From Thermoanaerobacterium butyriciformans (GTDB lineage: Bacteria > Bacillota > Thermoanaerobacteria > Thermoanaerobacterales > Thermoanaerobacteraceae): DNA of 64,000 nt. The stretch lies in NCBI RefSeq assembly GCF_017874545.1, contig NZ_JAGGLT010000011.1:24144-88143 (forward strand). Reading direction: 5' to 3'. This document shows positions 10,105 through 18,680 of the stretch, one piece after another. Each line of letters starts with the position of its first letter. Within the stretch, counting starts at the first letter, position 1. Position numbers and translations under genes: made by a program. Under the pieces are notes generated by a model. It saw nothing but the letters and a program-made list of their open reading frames with translations, had not been told where the DNA came from and did no database searches.

Positions 10105-11193
10105 TTATTTTATACTTTGAAGTATATCTTTTATAGAAACATTCAAGTCTTCTCTTTCTAATTCATAGGATTCGTTACTTCTATCGATTTCTCTTAGACT
10201 CATTCTTTTATTATTAACATCAATATTCAATATTTCAACCGAAATATTTTCCCCAATTCTATATTCTTTAATATTTTTTAATAAATCGCTTTTGTGTACA
10301 AGACCTTCTACCCCATCGCTAATATCTACAAATATGCCGAAGGTTGTTATGTTTACTATTTTGCCCAAGATGACGTCGCCAACTTTAATTTTTATACTAA
10401 TAGTTGTCCAAGGATCAGGAATAAGTTTCCTCAAACTTAATGTAATTTTTTCTTTATCTATTTTTTCAACATATACATCTACTTTTTCGCCAATATTCAA
10501 TATATCATTTATATTTTTGTTTCTGCTCCATGAAATTTCACTTAAAGGTATCAGTCCATCTATACCACCTATATCTATAAATGCACCAAATTTAGCTATA
10601 GATTTTACTACACCTTGAATTACTTGTCCTTCTTGTAAAGTTTTCAACAATTCCTCTTTCTCTTTTAACTTTTCCTTTTCTAATACAACTTTTTGAGATA
10701 CTATCAACTTTTTATTCGGTATATAATCTATAATTTTTACTTTAACATTTTTCCCTAGATAATCGTTTAAGTCATTTACATAATGTATATCAAGCTGTGA
10801 AGCAGGTATAAATGCTTTTACACCTAAAATATCAGCTAATACTCCGCCTTTAATTACTTCTATGATTTTCCCACTTAAAATATCACCATTTTTATAAACT
10901 GTATCTAGTTTTTCTTCTGCTAATTCTGTATCTGCTTTAACCTTTGATGCTAATACATCACCGTTTTCATCTTCTCTTTTAACTATGTAAAGATCAATCT
11001 CATCTCCTACCTTAAAAAAGCTGTTAATATCTAAATTTGGATCTATTGACAATTGATCTTTAGGAACATATGCATCGGCCTTATAATTAATATCCGCTAT
11101 TATCCCATCACTAAGTATTTTTATAATTTTACCTTTAACAATGTCTCCTGTATGAATTAGATTAAAAGAATATTCATCCATAAAATCATTCAT
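10105..11193 (-). CDS. S1-domain RNA-binding protein (ribosomal protein S1-like)
   Basis: Contains four S1 OB-fold repeats, starting near residues 16, 103, 190 and 271, each with the G-x-(V/I)-x-G-x-(V/I) opening and a closing V/IP-x-S/D-x-L-type strand. Proteins like this replace or assist S1 in clostridia. In several clostridia the same domains are fused to IspH. Here they are separate ORFs, but the S1 start lies 8 bases inside the ispH end. It is the last gene of the aroH-cmk-plsC-ispH cluster. The 362-residue length suits a four-domain S1. Confidence 0.88.
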   Translation of the reverse strand: MNDFMDEYSFNLIHTGDIVKGKIIKILSDGIIADINYKADAYVPKDQLSIDPNLDINSFFKVGDEIDLYIVKREDENGDVLASKVKADTELAEEKLDTVYKNGDILSGKIIEVIKGGVLADILGVKAFIPASQLDIHYVNDLNDYLGKNVKVKIIDYIPNKKLIVSQKVVLEKEKLKEKEELLKTLQEGQVIQGVVKSIAKFGAFIDIGGIDGLIPLSEISWSRNKNINDILNIGEKVDVYVEKIDKEKITLSLRKLIPDPWTTISIKIKVGDVILGKIVNITTFGIFVDISDGVEGLVHKSDLLKNIKEYRIGENISVEILNIDVNNKRMSLREIDRSNESYELEREDLNVSIKDILQSIK

Positions 11194-12046
11194 TAGTATC
11201 TTCCTTTCTATTAGTTGCTATTTTATTTATCACGTCTTGTATTAAATAATCGGGCGTTGAAGCACCTGCAGTAATACCTACAATATCATTATCATTAAAA
11301 ATACTTAAATCAATTTCATCAGCGTTTTCTATCTGAATAGTTCTATTACAATTCTTTTCGCATATTCTTTTTAATTTTTGAGTATTCGAACTGTTTTTTC
11401 CACCGATAACGATCATTACATTAACTTTTTTAGATATCTCTTCAGCAGATGATTGCCTTTTGTTTGTAGCATCACATATTGTATTAAATGATACCAATTT
11501 ATTAACTTTAAGTTTTAATGCATTCAAACTATCTTCCCATGTTTTTTGTGTTATCGTTGTCTGTGCAACAACACAAGCCTTATCAATATACGGTAGCAAT
11601 TGAACATCATTCACTGATTCTATTACATAGGCTGAATTGTCACACCATCCATTTACTCCTACTACTTCTGGATGATTTTTATCACCTATTATAACGATAG
11701 TATAACCTTTTTTATGATAACCATTTACTATTTTTTGGACTCGCTTTACAAAGGGACAAGTCATATCAACTAATTCAATTTTTTTCTCTTTTAAATCTTT
11801 ATATGTTTTCTCTGGTATACCATGAGTTCTAATAATTATTCTATCATTTTCTTTTAAATTATCAATTCCATCTATTGTTTTTATTCCCTTATCTTCTAAA
11901 TCCCTTACTACTTGTGGATTGTGTATAAGTTCCCCATAAGTATATGTCCGTCTATTATCATCTCGATTTATTTGATCATACGCTACTTTTACGGCTCTTT
12001 TTACACCAAAGCAAAACCCTGCATTATCTGCTATTAATATTTTCAT
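11186..12046 (-). CDS. ispH: 4-hydroxy-3-methylbut-2-enyl diphosphate reductase
   Basis: A [4Fe-4S] enzyme that makes IPP and DMAPP in the last MEP-pathway step. Dxs and IspA of the same isoprenoid route are encoded farther right. The three cluster Cys lie in NAGFCFGVKRA (Cys12), DMTCPFVKRVQ and TICDATNKRQ. Other marks are YGELIHNPQVV and RTHGIPE. The 286-residue length is usual. It overlaps the S1-protein gene and starts just after plsC. Confidence 0.97.
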   Translation of the reverse strand: MKILIADNAGFCFGVKRAVKVAYDQINRDDNRRTYTYGELIHNPQVVRDLEDKGIKTIDGIDNLKENDRIIIRTHGIPEKTYKDLKEKKIELVDMTCPFVKRVQKIVNGYHKKGYTIVIIGDKNHPEVVGVNGWCDNSAYVIESVNDVQLLPYIDKACVVAQTTITQKTWEDSLNALKLKVNKLVSFNTICDATNKRQSSAEEISKKVNVMIVIGGKNSSNTQKLKRICEKNCNRTIQIENADEIDLSIFNDNDIVGITAGASTPDYLIQDVINKIATNRKEDTNE

Positions 12047-12055
12047 TATATCCTC

Positions 12056-12634
12056 CTAGATCAATTTAGAAATTTCAATCATAATCTTCTCACCTATATT
12101 TGCCATATCTTGAGACGTCAAATGAACATTTTGATATTCATCAAAATAAATAGGCTTACCTATTTTTATCACAACTTTCGAAAACAGTTTATATGATGAC
12201 TTTATTCCAATTGGCAAAACAGGTGCATTACCTTTAACTGATAACAATGATACACCTGGCTCTGCTTTTTGAAGTTTTCCTGTTTTACTCCTTGTACCCT
12301 CAGGAAAAATTCCTACAACATGTCCATTTTTCAAGTGTTTTAATGCTATTTTGATAGCAGTTAAATCTGATGTACCCCTTTTTACTGGGAATGCACCTAA
12401 TCCATTGCTTAAAACAAATTTAAAAATAGGATTTTTAAAAAGCTCGGCTTTTGCCATAAAAAATATTCTTCGTGTAAAAACTGCTCCAATAATAGGTGGA
12501 TCCAGAAAACTTATATGATTTGGGCAAATAATTATAGGCCCATCTTTAGGAATATTCTCATAACCTTCAACTTCTATCCTGAAAATTACATTTATAATAA
12601 AGAGAACAATGTATTTTGCGATATAATAAAACAT
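12056..12634 (-). CDS. plsC: 1-acyl-sn-glycerol-3-phosphate acyltransferase
   Basis: Acylates lysophosphatidate to phosphatidate at the membrane. An N-terminal hydrophobic segment (about residues 3-18) precedes the catalytic NHISFLDPP (HX4D) and the substrate motif FPEGTRSKTG. An upstream in-frame extension exists, but AAAGGGGG with 7-base spacing supports ATG at 12634, giving 192 residues. The cmk-plsC-ispH-S1 order is common in clostridia. Confidence 0.92.
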   Translation of the reverse strand: MFYYIAKYIVLFIINVIFRIEVEGYENIPKDGPIIICPNHISFLDPPIIGAVFTRRIFFMAKAELFKNPIFKFVLSNGLGAFPVKRGTSDLTAIKIALKHLKNGHVVGIFPEGTRSKTGKLQKAEPGVSLLSVKGNAPVLPIGIKSSYKLFSKVVIKIGKPIYFDEYQNVHLTSQDMANIGEKIMIEISKLI

Positions 12635-12647
12635 CAGTTGTCCCCCT

Positions 12648-13298
12648 TTATTTACTAACAATAATATCATACATTTTACAAACAACTTCTTCTATCGTCA
12701 TGTCTGATGTATTAATTACAATAGAATCATCAGATTTTTTTAATGGAGCAACATCTCTTTCCATATCAATTTTATCTCTTTTTTTAATGTCCCTTAATAT
12801 ATCATCATAACTAACGGAAATTTTTTTCTCTACTAATTCATTATATCTCCGCATTGCTCTTACCTCAGCACTGGCTGTTAAAAAAAATTTAAATTGTGCA
12901 TCAGGCATCACAACTGTTGCTATGTCTCTTCCATCCATTATAACGCTACCATTGTTCGCCAATTGTCTCTGCAAATTTACCATTATTTCCCTTACTTCAG
13001 GTATCTTAGAAATTAATGACACTTTCTCTGAAACAATCGGGGTTCTTATTTCATTTGAAATGTCTATACCATCCAACAATACTCTATCATTTTCTAATTT
13101 AATATCAATTTTGGAAGCCAATTCTACAATTTTATCTTTATTGTTTATGTCAATATCATTAATGATAGACTTATATGTCAAAGCTCTGTACATCGCACCT
13201 GTATCTATATATGTAAAATTAAGTTTTTCAGCTAGCTTTTTAGCAACTGTACTCTTTCCCGCGCCGGCTGGACCATCAATAGCAACTTTTATATTCAA
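12648..13298 (-). CDS. cmk: Cytidylate kinase (in frame with upstream aroH)
   Basis: Phosphorylates CMP and dCMP. P-loop DGPAGAGKSTVAKKLAEKL opens the domain, followed by DTGAMYRALT and MDGRDIATVVMPDA. A TTG codon at 13298 gives the classical Cmk start MNIKVAIDGP and 216 residues. The reading frame is, however, open upstream into the chorismate mutase sequence without any stop. The cell may therefore make a fused AroH-Cmk, a separate Cmk from TTG, or both. The Shine-Dalgarno sequence before TTG is weak (AAGG). Confidence 0.9.
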   Translation of the reverse strand: MNIKVAIDGPAGAGKSTVAKKLAEKLNFTYIDTGAMYRALTYKSIINDIDINNKDKIVELASKIDIKLENDRVLLDGIDISNEIRTPIVSEKVSLISKIPEVREIMVNLQRQLANNGSVIMDGRDIATVVMPDAQFKFFLTASAEVRAMRRYNELVEKKISVSYDDILRDIKKRDKIDMERDVAPLKKSDDSIVINTSDMTIEEVVCKMYDIIVSK

Positions 13299-13650
13299 TA
13301 AATCCGGCCTTAACAATTTTGCATTTTTTAAATACAAATGCTTAACCTTCTTATCATCATTACAATTAATAAATACAATAACTCGAATACATTTTTTAAG
13401 ACTACCTGAAACGTCCATTTCTTGAAAGCACATCATAGGAATATCAGTAATTCCATGGTGCCTTAATGCTTCGGCTGGATATGCAGAATTAATATCTTTT
13501 GTGGCACTAAAAAATATTGATACAACATCATTAGGTTTAATTTCGTTACAGCGAAAGATCTCATCTATAAGATTAATTGTATCTTTAAAAATGTCTTCTC
13601 TTGTATTTTCAGTCGTTATTGCGCCTCTAATTGCTTTTATAAGACATCAT
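13299..13650 (-). pseudogene. aroH: Chorismate mutase (AroH class), in-frame with cmk, start out of frame
   Basis: The AroH-type chorismate mutase sequence is clear: AIRGAITTENTRED near the start, FSATKDINSAYPAEALR, then CFQEMDVSGSLKKCIRV and the C-terminal YLKNAKLLRPDLL. It would convert chorismate to prephenate. The frame has no ATG, GTG or TTG at its expected beginning. The two ATGs behind the GGAG site (13650 and 13647) are one base out of frame and stop after about seven codons. A stray T after ATGATG would explain this. At the 3' end it continues into cmk without a stop. It may be a real frameshift, a non-standard start or a sequence error. Confidence 0.65.
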
Positions 13651-13687
13651 ACTCCTTTCTTTTATCTTCTTTTTATAATTATATAGT

Positions 13688-13715
13688 AAAAATGATGTTA
13701 TAACAACATCATTTT
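13688..13715 (-). terminator. Hairpin terminator after the 154-residue hypothetical gene
   Basis: An 11-bp stem (13689-13699 with 13705-13715) overlaps the stop codon of the gene at 13709 and is followed on the minus strand by five T. Confidence 0.6.
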
Positions 13716-14173
13716 AACCTCACACGCCCAACAACTTCGATATCCCCATTAACTTTTACTACTGCAGTTCTTTGCGGTTCTATTACATTGTCACTTGAAT
13801 CAGCAACTTTAATATACATAGTTTGTTTATATTTTGTTCCATCGATTTCTATCAACTCTCCCTGTTTAATGCTAATATCCACAGATTTATTTTTAAAGCT
13901 ATACTTCGGATCACCATTTATAAGCACATATGCATTCGGTGCTTTTTCCATATTAACTAGTTCTAATTTCAGTGTACCATCCTTTGATAAATACGTATTG
14001 ATATTAATGCCTTCTATTTTTTCCGTTGAATTTAAAAAGACCCTGATATTATCATTTAACATAAGTACCTGCGTAATTATTACTGTTAAAAAACCAGCTA
14101 TGACAAAAAAAGCTATTAAATTATCGAAGCTGATAAAATACACATGCCCTGATTTTCTTATTCTTTTCCCCAT
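13709..14173 (-). CDS. Hypothetical single-pass membrane protein
   Basis: Not recognised. The 154 residues comprise a short basic N-terminus, one membrane segment at about residues 18-40, and a probably extracellular domain rich in alternating hydrophobic residues, likely beta. The positive N-terminus suggests a cytoplasmic N-end. It stands between the flavoprotein gene and aroH, with its own terminator. Codon usage is like its neighbours. No function is proposed. Confidence 0.75.
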   Translation of the reverse strand: MGKRIRKSGHVYFISFDNLIAFFVIAGFLTVIITQVLMLNDNIRVFLNSTEKIEGININTYLSKDGTLKLELVNMEKAPNAYVLINGDPKYSFKNKSVDISIKQGELIEIDGTKYKQTMYIKVADSSDNVIEPQRTAVVKVNGDIEVVGRVRLK

Positions 14174-14244
14174 AGTAATCCTCCTTATGCATTTTTATAT
14201 ATTTTATGCAAAATATATAAAAAAATGCGAAAGGAGTTCTTATA

Positions 14245-15462
14245 TTAAGAATTTATTCCAGCTAGATAACCGGTTGAAAAAGATATTTGAAGATTATATC
14301 CACCTGTTAACGCATCAACATCAATTATCTCACCAGCAAAAAATAATCCTCTAATTAAACGAGATTCCATTGTCTTAGGATTTATCTCTTTTGTACTTAC
14401 TCCTCCAGAAGTAATAATAGCTTCTTTTATAGGTCTCTTCGAAATTATATGAAATGAAAGTTCTTTTATAGTATTTACCAAGGCATTTCTTTCTATCTTG
14501 GATACTTCCGAAACCTTTTTATCCGGATTAATACCGATTTCTTTAATAACATATGGAATTAAGGAACGTGGTAGCAAATCATTTAAAGAATTCTTAAATT
14601 CTTTCTTCAAATACTTTTTAAAATCTCTTTGTATTCTTTCATTAAGTTTCTCATATGTTAAAGCCGGCTTTAAATCCAATTTTATAACAACATTACTTTT
14701 ATTAATATTCTTAATATAACTGCTTAATGTTAATATGACAGGTCCGGACAATCCAAAATGCGTAAAAAGCATTTCTCCAAATTCTTCTTTTACAAACTTA
14801 TCATTTACATACAATTTTGCATTAATATTTTTAAGTGATAACCCCATCATTCCACTTACATCTTCTGCAGTTACAAGTGGGACTAAGGCAGGATGAGGAT
14901 CTATAATTGTATGTCCTAACTTTCTTACTATATCATATCCATCTCCTGTAGATCCTGTTGATGGATATGACAATCCGCCAGTTGATAAAATTATGCTATC
15001 GCAATATTCCTTTTTCCCATTTACAACTATACCCAACACTTGCGAACCATCAGATAAAATGTCAGTAACTCTGGCATTGTAATGAATATCTATTTGATTC
15101 GACTTTATCAGTTTTAAAAACACATCTAAGACATCTTTTGACCTATCTGAAACAGGAAAAACTCTTCCTCCTCTTTCAACTTTAGTCATAAGACCATTCT
15201 TATTTAAAAATTCAATCAAATCACTATTTGAAAATCTATTCAATGCGCTATAGAGAAATTTACCATTAGTTGGAGTGTTTTCTATAAATTCTTTTATTGT
15301 TGCGGTGTTAGTTATATTGCACCTGCCTTTGCCTGTTATCAACAGCTTCTTGCCAGGTCTATCATTTTTTTCAAATATAGTTACCTTATTACCTTTAATA
15401 GAGCTCATCAATGCAGCCATCATTCCTGCCGCACCACAGCCAATAACAAATACTTTTTTCAA
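14245..15462 (-). CDS. BaiN/YhiN-family FAD-dependent oxidoreductase
   Basis: A flavoprotein of the HI0933/YhiN/YtfP type. The N-terminal FAD motif is GCGAAGMMAALMSS at residues 8-21. The family marks GKKLLITGKGRCNITN and the C-terminal GGYNLQISFSTG are both present. The 405-residue length is usual. The substrate is not known for most members. The start overlaps the stop of the upstream phosphatase gene by four bases (ATGA), so the two are coupled. Confidence 0.88.
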   Translation of the reverse strand: MKKVFVIGCGAAGMMAALMSSIKGNKVTIFEKNDRPGKKLLITGKGRCNITNTATIKEFIENTPTNGKFLYSALNRFSNSDLIEFLNKNGLMTKVERGGRVFPVSDRSKDVLDVFLKLIKSNQIDIHYNARVTDILSDGSQVLGIVVNGKKEYCDSIILSTGGLSYPSTGSTGDGYDIVRKLGHTIIDPHPALVPLVTAEDVSGMMGLSLKNINAKLYVNDKFVKEEFGEMLFTHFGLSGPVILTLSSYIKNINKSNVVIKLDLKPALTYEKLNERIQRDFKKYLKKEFKNSLNDLLPRSLIPYVIKEIGINPDKKVSEVSKIERNALVNTIKELSFHIISKRPIKEAIITSGGVSTKEINPKTMESRLIRGLFFAGEIIDVDALTGGYNLQISFSTGYLAGINS

Positions 15463-16082
15463 TTATTCTCGCTCCTTAAGTGACACGTATCATTCAACAG
15501 TACAAGCACACAATTGCCATCGTCTTTTATGTCTACTATATTTAAAGCTGTATTGTCCTGCCTTATTTTAGGATAAAAACTCAAATCTAAACCCAATAAT
15601 CCTAAAATAAGAGCCTTTATAGATGTGCCATGTGAAACAATTAATATATTTTTATTTTTATATTGTTCCACTATTTTATACGTCATGTTTAATATTCGCT
15701 TTTGAACAGCTTCCAGGGTTTCTGCTCCATCAATTATGGCTTTAGAAGGGTTTGTCCTCCATGTATGATATAAATCTTTATACAACTTTTCTATTTCATC
15801 AATTGTAAGGCCTTCCCATACGCCAAAAGATAATTCTCTAAATTCCTGTATTTTTATTACATCTAAGTCAAATTCTTTTGCGACTAAAGATGCTGTTTTA
15901 TACGCCCTATCTAAATCACTTGAAAATATTATATCTATTTTTTCGTGTTTTAATCTCTGTGAAAGTAAATAAGCTTGTTTTACTCCTTCGTCAGTAAGAT
16001 CAACATTACTAATGCCCTGAATCTTTTTTAATTTATTCCAAGACGTTTCACCATGTCTTACGATAAATAAACGTGTAGACAT
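15459..16082 (-). CDS. Histidine phosphatase family protein (phosphoglycerate mutase-like)
   Basis: A branch-1 histidine phosphatase. The RHGE motif in FIVRHGETSWNKLKKIQG (residues 6-23) carries the phosphorylated His. SSDLDRAYKTA and the late VSHGTSIKAL hold the second His. The 207-residue length fits alpha-ribazole phosphatase (CobC) or broad-specificity phosphatases. No cobalamin gene is near, so the substrate cannot be named. Coupled to the following flavoprotein gene. Confidence 0.85.
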   Translation of the reverse strand: MSTRLFIVRHGETSWNKLKKIQGISNVDLTDEGVKQAYLLSQRLKHEKIDIIFSSDLDRAYKTASLVAKEFDLDVIKIQEFRELSFGVWEGLTIDEIEKLYKDLYHTWRTNPSKAIIDGAETLEAVQKRILNMTYKIVEQYKNKNILIVSHGTSIKALILGLLGLDLSFYPKIRQDNTALNIVDIKDDGNCVLVLLNDTCHLRSENN

Positions 16083-16104
16083 TTATACCCTCCTAAAAAT
16101 AATT

Positions 16105-16123
16105 AAATGCCTCATAGGCATTT
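16105..16123 (-). terminator. Small hairpin between the rpiR-type gene and the phosphatase gene
   Basis: An 8-bp stem (16105-16112 with 16116-16123) with a 3-base loop is followed on the minus strand by an interrupted T run. It may be a weak terminator of the regulator gene. Confidence 0.45.
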
Positions 16124-16140
16124 CATATAAAATGCAGATT

Positions 16141-17004
16141 TTAAGCATTTTTCGATAAATAAATTTCGTATTCGTTCCAGATATTTTCTAGCTTTTCAAA
16201 CGTATCTGTTATTTTATCTTTTTCTCTTATACCAACAGAAACAATAAGTGCATTTATTAAGCTTAATGGAGCTACTAACGAATCAACAAAAGATGCCATA
16301 TTGCTTTTTGCTAACAATATTTCGTCTGCAATTTCTGTAAGCGGAGATATGAGGCTGTCAGTTATCGCAACTATTTTAGCGTTTTGTGATTTAGCGTATT
16401 TCAACACTTCCAGTGTTCTCTTTGAATACCTAGGAAACCCAATTCCAATCACCAAATCATTAGAATCTACGCGAAGCATTTGCTCAAAAACGTCAGATAT
16501 TCCTGGTTTTACTAATATCACATTTTCAAGTATCAAATTTAAATAAAACCCTAAATATTCAGCTATTGCAGTGGAACTTCTAAAACCAATAATATATATC
16601 TTTTTTGCTTTAAAAATATTATCAACAATTTCTTTGAATGAATTTTTATCTATTTCTTCCTTTGTCTCCTTGATATTTTCAATATCGGACTTTAACACAT
16701 TATTTAAAATAGAAATTTCGTCAGTTTCATCTGTCATCTCAAGCCTTTGAACAGTAGTCAATTTGTTTTTTATTAATTCTTGCAAAGCGCTTTGTAACTC
16801 AGGATAACCGTCATACCCCAAAGTATTTGCAAATCTTACAACAGTAGATTCACTGATATTAATACTATTACCCAACTTTGCTGCTGTCATAAAAGCAGCT
16901 TTATCATAATGATTTATTATGTATTCTGCTATAATTTTTTGGCTTTTGCTTAATTGAGAATAGTTATTTTGTATTCTCTTTATTATATCTAAATTTTTAT
17001 CCAT
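16141..17004 (-). CDS. MurR/RpiR family transcriptional regulator
   Basis: A two-domain regulator. The N-terminal HTH_6 domain (about 1-77, with KLGNSINISESTVVRFANTLGYDGYPEL-type recognition region) is followed by a SIS sugar-phosphate-binding domain (about 125-265, with GFRSSTAIAEYLG). Members usually control amino-sugar or sugar-phosphate use. No sugar gene is adjacent, so the target is unknown. It has its own promoter. Confidence 0.9.
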   Translation of the reverse strand: MDKNLDIIKRIQNNYSQLSKSQKIIAEYIINHYDKAAFMTAAKLGNSINISESTVVRFANTLGYDGYPELQSALQELIKNKLTTVQRLEMTDETDEISILNNVLKSDIENIKETKEEIDKNSFKEIVDNIFKAKKIYIIGFRSSTAIAEYLGFYLNLILENVILVKPGISDVFEQMLRVDSNDLVIGIGFPRYSKRTLEVLKYAKSQNAKIVAITDSLISPLTEIADEILLAKSNMASFVDSLVAPLSLINALIVSVGIREKDKITDTFEKLENIWNEYEIYLSKNA

Positions 17005-17056
17005 CGTTTATGTCCTTTCTATTACTGGTTTAATCATTTTTCTATTTATATAAAAT

Positions 17057-17085
17057 ATTCTATATGCAATTAAAAATTCCTGCAA
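17057..17085 (-). promoter_or_regulatory. Sigma-A promoter for the rpiR-type gene
   Basis: TTGCAG (17080-17085), 17-base spacer, TAGAAT (17057-17062), about 50 bases before the start at 17004. Confidence 0.6.
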
Positions 17086-17139
17086 TCGATGAATAAAAAA
17101 TGCTAATGATATTTTTGATAAATTTCTTGCATCAAAATA

Positions 17140-17892
17140 TTAAATTTGTATATCCCAGCTTTTTAAAGTATCAATTAGACTATACATTGTCAAATCAAAC
17201 TGTATTGGAGTAATAGAAATAAAACCACTTTTCACAGCTACTATATCACTATCTTCTTCGTTAATATTTTCTAAAACTTTTCCAGCAAGCCAGTAATATT
17301 CTCTTCCATGGGGATCTATTCTTCTTGTAAAATTCTCAATATAATTTCTATATCCTAATTTTGTAATTTTGACACCACTATAATTATCACTTATATTTGG
17401 TATGTTGACATTTAATAGTGCATTTTTCGGTAATCCATTTTTAGCAACGCTTTTAATGAGTTTTTTAATAAATAATAGGGCTTTATCTGTTATATCTGAA
17501 CCTGCTTCTAAAGATATTGCAATAGAAGAAAAGCCATTTATTGAACCTTCCATTGCAGCTGATACTGTTCCAGAATATAATATATCCGTACCTAAGTTAA
17601 AGCCATCATTTATACCAGAAACAATGATATCCGGCTTATCTTCCATAACAACATCTATTCCTAGTTTCACACAATCTGATGGTGTTCCATTTGCATGAAA
17701 TATTTTTAAACTTTCTTCATCTTTAATTTTTTTTATTCTTAATGGCTTATGCATTGTTATAGCATGTCCTACAGCACTCCTTTCCCTATCAGGTGCAATA
17801 ACAACTACATTGTAGCTTCCTTTTAAAATATCAGCTAATTTATTTATGCCTGGAGATAGAACGCCATCGTCATTTGTTAATAAAATATTCAT
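17140..17892 (-). CDS. surE: 5'/3'-nucleotidase SurE
   Basis: A metal-dependent survival-protein phosphatase acting on nucleoside monophosphates. The N-terminal ILLTNDDGV holds the metal-binding Asp pair, and SGTVSAAMEG is the second family mark. ATG at 17892, with GGGAGGA six bases upstream, is preferred to the longer frame from 17928, giving 250 residues. Divergent from the plus-strand gene at 17991. Confidence 0.95.
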   Translation of the reverse strand: MNILLTNDDGVLSPGINKLADILKGSYNVVVIAPDRERSAVGHAITMHKPLRIKKIKDEESLKIFHANGTPSDCVKLGIDVVMEDKPDIIVSGINDGFNLGTDILYSGTVSAAMEGSINGFSSIAISLEAGSDITDKALLFIKKLIKSVAKNGLPKNALLNVNIPNISDNYSGVKITKLGYRNYIENFTRRIDPHGREYYWLAGKVLENINEEDSDIVAVKSGFISITPIQFDLTMYSLIDTLKSWDIQI

Positions 17893-17934
17893 AAATATCC
17901 TCCCAATTAATATATTCTCACAGTTCACATTGAA

Positions 17935-17963
17935 TTGAATAATTAATTTGATTTTAATATAAA
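17935..17963 (+). promoter_or_regulatory. Promoter for the plus-strand gene at 17991
   Basis: TTGAAT (17935-17940), 17-base spacer, TATAAA (17958-17963). The ribosome binding site AAGGAG is at 17978-17983, before the GTG start. Confidence 0.5.
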
Positions 17964-17990
17964 ATTAATATATAAGCAAGGAGTGATATT

Positions 17991-18629
17991 GTGATACAAA
18001 TTGACGATGCAGGAAGCGGAAGTTTAGTTGGCGGGACATGTATAGGTGTTATGAGAGTTGAAACGAACGAATACCACTATGATATAATCCCACTAGAATG
18101 TTACACAAAGGATAATTTCAGCAATAAGCTGTATATGAAAAAAGCGACTGAAATTGCAATAAAATATTTAAATATGATGAACGTAGGTAAAAAAGAAGAA
18201 ATATGTGTTTGCAGAGGCTACATGTTTGACTGCTTAAGAGATTATTTAAAAACTAATGGATATAATTATAAAAGCACAAAAATATTGAATCCTCTACAAG
18301 ACAAAATTGAAAAAACTTTTGAAGATTACGCTTTATCATTGGGGCTTTCTAAAAGATTTCTGAGCTATACTAAATATCCGTTTCATTTTCACAGATTATT
18401 AAAATGGGTATATGCAGATTATTATAATAGATATAAATTATGCAAAACAGGTTGGAAAAGCTTTATAAAATATGGCTCACTTGAAATTGATGAATCCTAT
18501 TCAGAACTTAAAAAAAGTAAAAATCTTTACTGTCTTAAATGCGGTAATAAAATAGATATTGGACCTGTTAAGATAATTAAATTTAAAAGCAATTATTTAA
18601 ATGTCATCTATCTACATGTAAATTGTTAA
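17991..18629 (+). CDS. Uncharacterised protein with RNase H-like N-terminus and C-terminal zinc site
   Basis: A 212-residue protein, one of only two plus-strand genes. The N-terminus (IQIDDAGSGSLVGGTCIGV) resembles the first strand-turn of the RNase H fold, with acidic residues at 5-6 in the expected place. The C-terminal part has CLKCG and a final H-x2-C, together able to form a zinc ribbon. A GTG start follows AAGGAG at good spacing. I do not know the function. The fold suggestion is inference from pattern only, and a second catalytic acid was not placed with certainty. Confidence 0.75.
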   Translation: MIQIDDAGSGSLVGGTCIGVMRVETNEYHYDIIPLECYTKDNFSNKLYMKKATEIAIKYLNMMNVGKKEEICVCRGYMFDCLRDYLKTNGYNYKSTKILNPLQDKIEKTFEDYALSLGLSKRFLSYTKYPFHFHRLLKWVYADYYNRYKLCKTGWKSFIKYGSLEIDESYSELKKSKNLYCLKCGNKIDIGPVKIIKFKSNYLNVIYLHVNC

Positions 18630-18657
18630 GATACTACGCAATTGCATAGTATCTTAA
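18626..18657. repeat. 11-bp inverted repeat at the end of the 17991 gene
   Basis: Perfect 11-bp arms (18626-18636 and 18647-18657) around a 10-base loop, overlapping the stop codon. There is no clear T run on either strand, so terminator function is only possible. Confidence 0.45.
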
Positions 18658-18680
18658 CATGATTCTCATATTATATATTT

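Noticed and set aside
10105..12046. IspH-S1 fusion as known in some clostridia
   Set aside because: The two frames differ, IspH ends with its own stop, and a ribosome binding site precedes the S1 protein start.
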